Assembly (NCBI GenBank): GCA_045536155.1
Contig: JAZSMZ010000094.1
Coordinates: 1-12,674 of the forward strand
Direction of reading: 5' to 3'
Length of the DNA: 12,674 nucleotides
Origin: JAZQNC01 sp045536155
Lineage (GTDB): Bacteria; Bacillota; Clostridia; Oscillospirales; CAG-272
Made by a program: the position numbers and the translations under genes. A model generated the notes under the pieces. The model saw only the letters and a list, made by a program, of their open reading frames with translations, made no database searches and was not told the DNA's origin. Shown piece by piece: positions 1-5,649 of this stretch; within the stretch, counting starts at the first letter, position 1, and every line of letters starts with the position of its first letter.

Positions 1-90
1 GGTGTCGCGGCTTTTCATTCGTTTTTGGGAATATTTTGACGAAAAGTGTAAAATTATTGTCAATTTTTCCGTTTACTTTAGTTTGCTCTA

Positions 91-119
91 TTGAATTTTC
101 TTATATATAATAGTATAAT
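91..119 (+). promoter_or_regulatory. Sigma-A-type promoter of the aldolase gene
   Basis: A -35 hexamer TTGAAT (91-96) is separated by 17 bp from a perfect -10 hexamer TATAAT (114-119), in a very AT-rich stretch 31 bp before the ATG at 151. Two more TATAAT hexamers lie at 106-111 and 134-139 without equally good -35 partners. A start of transcription near 126 is inferred. No operator or riboswitch could be recognised in bases 1-150. Confidence 0.7.
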
Positions 120-139
120 ATTTTAGATTATAGTATAAT
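110..139 (+). repeat. 10-bp direct repeat carrying two -10 elements
   Basis: The sequence ATAGTATAAT occurs at 110-119 and again at 130-139, start to start exactly 20 bp (about two helical turns). Each copy contains a TATAAT hexamer. It may provide tandem -10 elements or a regulator site, or it may be chance in AT-rich DNA. Confidence 0.45.
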
Positions 140-150
140 GCGAGGATTGT

Positions 151-1176
151 ATGTACTCATTTTGCAACGATTACAGTGAGCTCTGCCACGAAAAAATACT
201 TGCCGCGATGGCAAAAGCAAATCTTGAGCAGAACAGCGGCTACAGCCTGGACAGTCACACCGAAAATGCCATAAGAAAAATCAAGAACGAAATCGGGTGC
301 GACAGCTGTGATGTCCACATCCTCGTCGGCGGCACGCAGACCAATGCCATCGCCATATCGGGCGCCCTTCGTCCCCATCAGGCAGCAATTTGCGCGCATA
401 CAGGACACATCAACGTACATGAAACGGGTGCGATCGAATCCTGCGGTCACAAGGTGCTTACCGTTGAATCGTCCGACGGCAAGATCACGCCAGAGCAGAT
501 ACAGACCGTACTCGATTTTCATACCGACGAGCACATGGTAATGCCCAAGCTCGTATATATATCCAATTCCACCGAGGTAGGCACTCAATACAGCAAAGCC
601 GAGCTTATCTCGCTCAGCGAATACTGCAGATCCCACTCTCTCTACCTCTTTTTGGACGGTGCCCGACTCGGCTCGGCGCTGACATCGGAATCAAACGACC
701 TTACAATGGCAGACATCGCCTCTCTTTGCGATATGTTCTACATCGGAGGCACAAAAAACGGAGCGCTCTTCGGCGAAGCACTCGTCATTATGAACGACGC
801 GCTCAAAGACGATTTCCGCCACCTCATAAAGCAGCGCGGCGCGATGCTTGCGAAGGGATTTTTGCTTGGCATCCAGTTTGAAGAGCTGTTCACCGACGGG
901 CTTTTCTATTCACTCGCCCGTCACGCAAATGAAGCTGCTGACATCTTAAGAAAAGCATTTGAAAAATGCGGTATCGAAATGGCCGAAGAATCGACGACAA
1001 ATCAGCTCTTCCCCATTTTGGAAAACTCGCTTATAGCGAAGTTGTCATGTGATTTTTCCTTCCAGACTCACCGCAAAATTGATGAAAATCACACCGCGGT
1101 ACGGTTTGTGACATCCTGGGCTACCCCCTTTGAGGCCTGCGAACGCTTCGCCGAGCGGCTTGCCTCCCTCGTCTGA
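151..1176 (+). CDS. Threonine-aldolase-family PLP enzyme (beta-eliminating lyase superfamily)
   Basis: This 341-residue protein has the normal length of low-specificity L-threonine aldolases, cytosolic PLP enzymes that cleave L-threonine or L-allo-threonine to glycine and acetaldehyde. Visible family marks are the cofactor loop GGTQTNA (60-66), the active-site histidine region AHTGHINVHETGA (82-94), the aspartate expected to contact the PLP pyridine nitrogen in LFLDGARLG (166-174), and the Schiff-base lysine K202 in YIGGTKNG. The ATG at 151 follows GAGG at 142-145 and lies below a strong promoter. Its stop codon sits inside a short dyad, and 160 bp separate it from the wall operon, so it is probably a separate transcription unit. 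The exact substrate is not determined by sequence; other beta-hydroxy amino acids are possible. The family assignment is firm and the exact reaction is inferred. Confidence 0.88.
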   Translation: MYSFCNDYSELCHEKILAAMAKANLEQNSGYSLDSHTENAIRKIKNEIGCDSCDVHILVGGTQTNAIAISGALRPHQAAICAHTGHINVHETGAIESCGHKVLTVESSDGKITPEQIQTVLDFHTDEHMVMPKLVYISNSTEVGTQYSKAELISLSEYCRSHSLYLFLDGARLGSALTSESNDLTMADIASLCDMFYIGGTKNGALFGEALVIMNDALKDDFRHLIKQRGAMLAKGFLLGIQFEELFTDGLFYSLARHANEAADILRKAFEKCGIEMAEESTTNQLFPILENSLIAKLSCDFSFQTHRKIDENHTAVRFVTSWATPFEACERFAERLASLV

Positions 1177-1192
1177 TTTTCCACAATCAGAC
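1171..1192 (+). terminator. Short dyad at the end of the aldolase gene, possible weak terminator
   Basis: GTCTGATT (1171-1178) and AATCAGAC (1185-1192) are perfect 8-bp arms around a 6-nt loop. The left arm contains the TGA stop codon. No T-run follows, so this is not a canonical intrinsic terminator. It may be an mRNA 3' stabilising stem or a weak stop before the next promoter. Confidence 0.3.
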
Positions 1193-1284
1193 TGCGATAC
1201 ACTTAATGCGGATAAATACCCTTAAATTCCCGCATTTACACTCTCCACTGTTTACATCGTCTTAAAAACAGCTTTAAAAAATCG

Positions 1285-1293
1285 TGCTATAAT
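1285..1293 (+). promoter_or_regulatory. Extended -10 promoter of the wall operon (putative)
   Basis: TGCTATAAT (1285-1293) is a perfect extended -10 (TGn plus TATAAT), 43 bp before the rsmH ATG. No good -35 lies at 16-18 bp; two TTTACA hexamers at 1235-1240 and 1251-1256 are too far upstream for this -10. A 7-bp dyad, AATGCGG (1205-1211) and CCGCATT (1230-1236), lies upstream. This is the only recognisable promoter in the 1177-1336 gap, so I infer that the rsmH-to-ftsQ operon starts here. Confidence 0.5.
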
Positions 1294-1336
1294 ATTTTGA
1301 TAGGATTCTGAGAAAAATGAAAGGACGAAAAGGAAA

Positions 1337-2257
1337 ATGCAGTTTTCACATCTGCCCGTAATGCTTGACGAATGCATTGATGCCCTTAATATTAAACCAA
1401 ACGGGCTTTATGTTGACTGCACGCTCGGAGGTGCCGGCCACAGCTTTGAGATTGCAAAGCGTCTGACCGACGGCGGACGCCTTATCGGAATCGACCGTGA
1501 CGAGGACGCGCTGGCCGCGGCAGGCGAAAGACTTGCCCCATTTGCCGACCGGGTGGAGCTGGTGCACTCCAATTTTTGCGACGTTGATGCCATTCTTGCA
1601 GGCAGAAAGGCGGACGGAGTGCTCATCGACCTCGGAGTGTCGTCATATCAGCTCGATACCGCAGAGCGCGGCTTTTCATACATAAACGATGCCCCTCTCG
1701 ACATGAGAATGAACCGAAGTGACCCTGTCAGCGCATTCGACATCGTCAATTCCTACAGCCGCGAGCAGCTTATAAAGATCTTTTACGACTACGGCGAGGA
1801 AAAATTTGCACCCAAAGTGGCCGATGCGATCATCTCTGCACGCGAGAACAAGGCGATATCAACAACTCTTGAGCTTGCCGATCTTGTTCGCTCGAGCGTG
1901 CCCCGTCCCAAGGACGGCGGGCATCCCGCCAAAAGAGTGTTCCAGGCGATAAGGATCGAGGTAAACAACGAGCTCGGTATTATCGAGCCCACCATTTTGA
2001 AGCTTGCCGATCTGCTCAACGTCGGCGGACGGCTTGCCGTCATCACCTTCCATTCGCTCGAGGACCGCATAACGAAGCACACCTTCGCCTCTCTTGCAAA
2101 TCCCTGCACCTGTCCGAAGGATTTCCCCGTTTGCATCTGCTGCAAAAAGCCGTCGGTAAAGCTTATTTCGAAAAAGCCGATAACGTCATCCGCCGAGGAG
2201 CTGAAAAACAATTCGCGCGCGCACAGCGCAAAGCTCCGCGTGGCAGAAAAAATTTAA
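1337..2257 (+). CDS. rsmH: 16S rRNA (cytosine-1402-N4)-methyltransferase RsmH (MraW)
   Basis: The 306-residue protein matches the usual RsmH length. RsmH uses S-adenosylmethionine to methylate N4 of C1402 in 16S rRNA in the small subunit. The sequence shows the SAM loop GGAGH (31-35), the acidic end of the next strand in GIDRD (51-55), the family stretch IDLGVSS (97-103) with QLDTAERGFSY (105-115), the conserved helix KRVFQAIRIEVNNEL (199-213), FHSLEDR (238-244), and the Cys-rich C-terminal segment with C257, C259, C266, C268 and C269. Its start follows AAAGGA (1320-1325) with 11-nt spacing. It heads the wall cluster, as rsmH usually does, but the mraZ gene that commonly precedes it is missing. 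The gap to ftsL is 60 bp. Confidence 0.97.
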   Translation: MQFSHLPVMLDECIDALNIKPNGLYVDCTLGGAGHSFEIAKRLTDGGRLIGIDRDEDALAAAGERLAPFADRVELVHSNFCDVDAILAGRKADGVLIDLGVSSYQLDTAERGFSYINDAPLDMRMNRSDPVSAFDIVNSYSREQLIKIFYDYGEEKFAPKVADAIISARENKAISTTLELADLVRSSVPRPKDGGHPAKRVFQAIRIEVNNELGIIEPTILKLADLLNVGGRLAVITFHSLEDRITKHTFASLANPCTCPKDFPVCICCKKPSVKLISKKPITSSAEELKNNSRAHSAKLRVAEKI

Positions 2258-2278
2258 ATTGCCCCCAAACAATCTCAC

Positions 2279-2320
2279 GAAAGGATTGCGCTGCATTCGT
2301 AGCGCGGTAACAGGAAAATG
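2279..2320 (+). promoter_or_regulatory. ftsL start region: Shine-Dalgarno, hairpin, ATG
   Basis: GAAAGGA (2279-2285) is the strongest Shine-Dalgarno match, but it ends 32 nt before the ATG at 2318. Between them GCGCTGC (2288-2294), loop ATTC and GTAGCGC (2299-2305) form a 7-bp stem with one G-U pair. Folding it would reduce the spacing to about 14 nt, or about 12 if T2287-G2306 also pairs. A TAG in the ftsL frame at 2300-2302 lies in the hairpin and rules out an upstream start. A second AGGA at 2312-2315 is only 2 nt from the ATG. Confidence 0.6.
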
Positions 2321-3244
2321 GCATATCCGTACCAACTCACTCAGCAGCGCAACATCGGTCCGCGCACAGAAAGGACCTACGAATTCACCGCCCAGGTTCC
2401 CCGTCCGGCACAAAGTGCTCCGACGGGCAAAAAGGGCGCAAAGAAGGGCATGCAAAAAAAGCAGGCCCGTCCGATTCCGAAAAATACGGCACCGAATGCA
2501 TATCAGAGTGGGTATCAGACTCCCTATCAGATGCATTCTCCCGTCGAGCCCTCGGTAAAGCGCCGTCAAGTAATGAGCGCAAACGAGAACGAAAAGACAT
2601 ACGAATTTGAAATAACGATGCCCCGTCCCGCTGTAAATCCTCAAAGAAGGACGGCAAAACGTCAGGCGGGAGTACAGAGCCACGCAGGTCACTACGTGCT
2701 CAACAAAAACGGTCGCCGCGTATATGCCCACACCGAGGCGCAGTATCTCGCCATCAAAAAAGAGCGCGACGAGGCAATGAAGCGCGAATACAAGCGAATG
2801 ATCGAAGAGGCGGCCGCCGCACGTGCCGAAAGCAGCATCCGCACCATCTCGTCAAAAAACAAGTCCCCCGTCCCGAAAACCTTTATCACAGGCGCGATAA
2901 TCTGCACTCTCCTTTTCATGTATATGATCTACAACATGGTATACATCAACGAGCGCACACGCGAGATCACCGATCTCGAAAAGGAGCTGAACACGCTGAC
3001 AGTTCACCGAAAAGAGCTTGAAGACGAGCTTGAAAAGAAAAACGACCTTGTTTTCATCGAGGACTACGCTGTAAACCGTCTCGGCATGGTAAAGACCGAC
3101 CGACTGTCCCGCCAGTACATAAGCATCGAAAACGAGGACAAGATCGAGATCTTAAGCGAGGAAAACGTCGACGACACTCCGGCCAAAACTATTCTCCACA
3201 AGATAAAAGACAGACTTGATGAGCTTTGGGAATATATCAACTGA
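2318..3244 (+). CDS. ftsL: FtsL/DivIC-like septal protein with long cytoplasmic N-terminus
   Basis: This 308-residue protein lies between rsmH and the PBP, the normal ftsL position. It is predicted to be a bitopic membrane protein of the divisome that pairs with DivIC/FtsB and FtsQ/DivIB to activate septal wall synthesis. Residues 1-187 are basic, Pro- and Gln-rich and then charged and helical, and should be cytoplasmic. A single membrane helix spans about 189-210, followed by a coiled coil (about 211-243) and the segment FIEDYAVNRLGMVK (246-259), typical of the FtsL/DivIC septum-initiator family. FtsL and DivIC proteins of B. subtilis are only about 120 residues, so the N-terminus is unusual. 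It contains a duplicated motif: ERTYEFTAQVPRPA (18-31) and EKTYEFEITMPRPA (92-105). By sequence alone it could equally be called DivIC-like; position favours FtsL. Confidence 0.82.
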   Translation: MAYPYQLTQQRNIGPRTERTYEFTAQVPRPAQSAPTGKKGAKKGMQKKQARPIPKNTAPNAYQSGYQTPYQMHSPVEPSVKRRQVMSANENEKTYEFEITMPRPAVNPQRRTAKRQAGVQSHAGHYVLNKNGRRVYAHTEAQYLAIKKERDEAMKREYKRMIEEAAAARAESSIRTISSKNKSPVPKTFITGAIICTLLFMYMIYNMVYINERTREITDLEKELNTLTVHRKELEDELEKKNDLVFIEDYAVNRLGMVKTDRLSRQYISIENEDKIEILSEENVDDTPAKTILHKIKDRLDELWEYIN

Positions 3245-3320
3245 CGTAATATATCCCCGCCCACCGAACATAAAATATATAGTAAACCGATTTTCCTACA
3301 AAAAAAGGTATGGTACATAA

Positions 3321-5576
3321 ATGGCAAAGGTAACGAAAATCAAAAAGAGCCGATTTATTCCGCGCAGAAGCTTTATACTGCTCGCCCTATGCGTGCTCGT
3401 TTTCGGCGCAATAATATCCCGTCTGTTCTATTTGCAGGTGGTGTCCTACGACTATTACCACAACAAGGTCGTACACAACGTGCAGAAAAGAACAACGGTC
3501 AAAGCCGACCGAGGCATTATATACGATGCAAACGGACTTAAGCTCGCCACAAACTATACCGTTTACCGCGTTTTCGTCTCGCCGAAGGCAATAACCGATG
3601 CCGGCACGCAATCTATCGTTGCAACCGGTCTTCGCGATATCATAGGCGCGGACTACGAAAACGTAATGTACAACATTACGAACTTTTCAAACAAGGCCGA
3701 CAGAACGATAAAGCGAAACGTAGAAGAAGAGGACGCCGATAAGCTCCGCGCCTTTATCGCAGAGCACGACCTCGAAAGCCAGATCTATCTTGAAGCGTCG
3801 TCGAAGCGCTACTATCCTTACAGCACGCTCGCATCCCACGTTATCGGATTCTGCGGAACCGACGGCGGCCTTTTGGGTCTTGAGCTGAAATATGACAACT
3901 ACCTCACGGGCAACGCCGGCACCTACATCACCGCCAAGGACGCGCAGGGACACGCGATGTCCACCAAGTACGAGACCTTTATCGAAACGGAGGACGGCTG
4001 CGATCTTATCACCACTATCGACGCCCGTCTGCAGAGCATTCTTGAAAATCAGCTCCGTGCAACCTTTGAGGAATCCACCCCTCTCAACCGCGTAACGGGA
4101 ATATGCATCGACGTAAACACGTCTGCCGTTCTGGCGATGGCTACCTATCCCGATTTCGACCTCAACTCACCCTACACGCTTGACAAATACTCGCTCGATA
4201 CCGTAAACGCACTCGGATATCACGAGAGCAGCGAGGAATACAAGACCGCTCTTTCGACGGCCACCTTCACCATGTGGCGAAACAAGGCGGTATCCGATCT
4301 TTACGAGCCCGGCTCCACCTTCAAGATCATCACCACCGCCATGGCGCGTGAGGAAAACGTGGTACAGTGGGAAGAGCCCTTCAAGTGCACCGGCGTACAC
4401 GTCGTTGCGGGCACCAAGATCCGCTGCCACAGAATCTGGGGTCACGGCACTCAAAGCTACGCGCGCCAGCTCCAGCAGTCGTGCAACCCCACCCTTATGA
4501 CGATAGCCGACCGCATCGGACGCGAAAAGTTCTACGAATATTTCCAGGCCTTCGGCTACAGCGAAAAGACGGGCATAGACCTGCCCGGCGAATCCAATCC
4601 CATCTATTCGCCCTACTCGAGCTTCAACACCCTCGAGCTTGCGGTATACTCCTTCGGTCAGACCTTCAAGGTCACCCCCATTCAGCAAATCACCGCTATC
4701 AGCGCAGTTGCGAACGGCGGATATCTCAATACACCCTACGTTGTTGACAAGATTGTGGACGGCAACGGCAATATCGTTATGTCCCGCGAGTCTACCGTAA
4801 AGCGTCAGGTAATCAGCACCGAGATATGCAATCAGATCACCGAAATACTCGAGCAGGGCGTTTCCACCGACGGCGGCGCAAAGAACGCCTACGTTGCGGG
4901 ATACAAGATCGCCGCAAAGACGGGTACCTCCGAGGTACGAGATGAGCTCAACGAGGAAGGCGAATCGATCTACCGCGTCGGTTCGTGCATCGGTTACGCC
5001 CCCGCCGACGATCCGCAGATCGCAGTGCTCATCGTTGTTGACAAACCGCAGTGCGAAAATATCTTCGGCGCATACGTTGCCGCCCCCTACGTTGCAAGCT
5101 TCATGAGCGAGGCGCTCCCCTACATCGGCGTTGAGCGCAACCTCACTCCCGAAGAGGAGGCCAACCTTTCGACCACACTCCGCAACTACGTCGGACTCAC
5201 CGTAACCGAGGTTGCAACCGACCTTACCAACCGCGGAATCAAGTTTACCGTTTACGGCACCGGCGAGGAGGTCACCTACCAGATCCCCGCAGGCGGCGCA
5301 TCGATAAACAAAGCGACCGGTAAAGTATATATTTACAGCGGCGATGCGCGTCCCGACGAAAAGGCAACCGTCCCCGACGTTATGGGCCGTACCGCCGAAA
5401 GAGCAAAGCAGGCCATTATCGGTCAGGGTCTGAACATCGTGCTTGAGGGTGCAACAAACCTCAATGCAGGTCAGGGCGCGGTAGTTGTATCGCAGACTCC
5501 TGCCGCAGGAACTCAGGTCGACTACGGTACTGTTGTAACTGTTGTAATGCGACACATCGGAGATACAGACGCGTAA
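3321..5576 (+). CDS. ftsI: Class B penicillin-binding protein with two PASTA domains (FtsI/PBP2/SpoVD type)
   Basis: This 751-residue septal transpeptidase would cross-link peptidoglycan stem peptides outside the membrane, paired with FtsW. It has a short basic cytoplasmic tail and one membrane anchor (about 18-40). A dimerisation domain follows with ADRGIIYDANG (62-72) and the GLLGLELKYDNYLTGNAG stretch (183-200). The transpeptidase domain has the active-site serine S332 in GSTFK (SxxK), SCN (387-389) and KTGT (533-536). Two C-terminal PASTA domains follow (about 624-673 and 682-746). PASTA domains are typical of Gram-positive division PBPs. The gap from ftsL is 76 bp, and an A-rich AAAAGG (3303-3308) lies 12 nt before the ATG. 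SpoVD, the sporulation paralog, shares this architecture and cluster position, so vegetative or sporulation use cannot be separated here. Confidence 0.95.
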   Translation: MAKVTKIKKSRFIPRRSFILLALCVLVFGAIISRLFYLQVVSYDYYHNKVVHNVQKRTTVKADRGIIYDANGLKLATNYTVYRVFVSPKAITDAGTQSIVATGLRDIIGADYENVMYNITNFSNKADRTIKRNVEEEDADKLRAFIAEHDLESQIYLEASSKRYYPYSTLASHVIGFCGTDGGLLGLELKYDNYLTGNAGTYITAKDAQGHAMSTKYETFIETEDGCDLITTIDARLQSILENQLRATFEESTPLNRVTGICIDVNTSAVLAMATYPDFDLNSPYTLDKYSLDTVNALGYHESSEEYKTALSTATFTMWRNKAVSDLYEPGSTFKIITTAMAREENVVQWEEPFKCTGVHVVAGTKIRCHRIWGHGTQSYARQLQQSCNPTLMTIADRIGREKFYEYFQAFGYSEKTGIDLPGESNPIYSPYSSFNTLELAVYSFGQTFKVTPIQQITAISAVANGGYLNTPYVVDKIVDGNGNIVMSRESTVKRQVISTEICNQITEILEQGVSTDGGAKNAYVAGYKIAAKTGTSEVRDELNEEGESIYRVGSCIGYAPADDPQIAVLIVVDKPQCENIFGAYVAAPYVASFMSEALPYIGVERNLTPEEEANLSTTLRNYVGLTVTEVATDLTNRGIKFTVYGTGEEVTYQIPAGGASINKATGKVYIYSGDARPDEKATVPDVMGRTAERAKQAIIGQGLNIVLEGATNLNAGQGAVVVSQTPAAGTQVDYGTVVTVVMRHIGDTDA

Positions 5577-5586
5577 AAGCAAGGCA

Positions 5587-5649
5587 TGGAAAAATCACAG
5601 ACGTTTACCTATTTGTCTATTACATAAGTAACGGAGCGTGATTTTTCCA
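5587..5649 (+). repeat. Perfect 12-bp inverted repeat before murE
   Basis: TGGAAAAATCAC (5587-5598) and GTGATTTTTCCA (5638-5649) are exact reverse complements around a 39-nt spacer. The right arm ends at the base before the murE ATG at 5650, and the only Shine-Dalgarno-like GGAG (5633-5636) lies at the 3' edge of the loop. In RNA the stem would hold the initiation region, so control of murE translation is the most economical inference. It is not a normal terminator, because the T-run is inside the stem. Confidence 0.65.

Noticed and set aside
1177..1185. TTTTCCACA, one mismatch from a DnaA box
   Set aside because: It is a single site with no cluster of boxes and no dnaA or dnaN nearby; chance is the simpler explanation. 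A 10-mer shared with 7099-7108 (TTTCCACAAT) follows a stop codon in both places but extends no further.
3226..3254. Possible promoter before the PBP gene (TTGGGA with TAATAT or ATATAT)
   Set aside because: Both hexamers are poor and the spacing fits only one weak pairing; AT-rich gap sequence explains it. A sporulation promoter could exist but cannot be recognised here.
3309..3319. Small TATG-GTA-CATA hairpin between AAAAGG and the PBP ATG
   Set aside because: It has only four mostly A-T pairs, and folding would leave about 1 nt spacing, while the linear 12 nt is already acceptable. It does not belong with the ftsL, murG and ftsQ layouts.
4167..5582. A 471-codon open frame on the minus strand opposite the PBP gene
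   Set aside because: It is a complementary shadow of the PBP coding frame. The encoded protein has no recognisable motif, and the plus-strand gene has intact SxxK, SxN, KTG and PASTA motifs over the same bases.
5638..5649. GTG at 5638 as the murE start
   Set aside because: GGAG is only 1 nt away from it, the codon lies inside a perfect dyad, and the ATG at 5650 gives a more typical MurE N-terminus.
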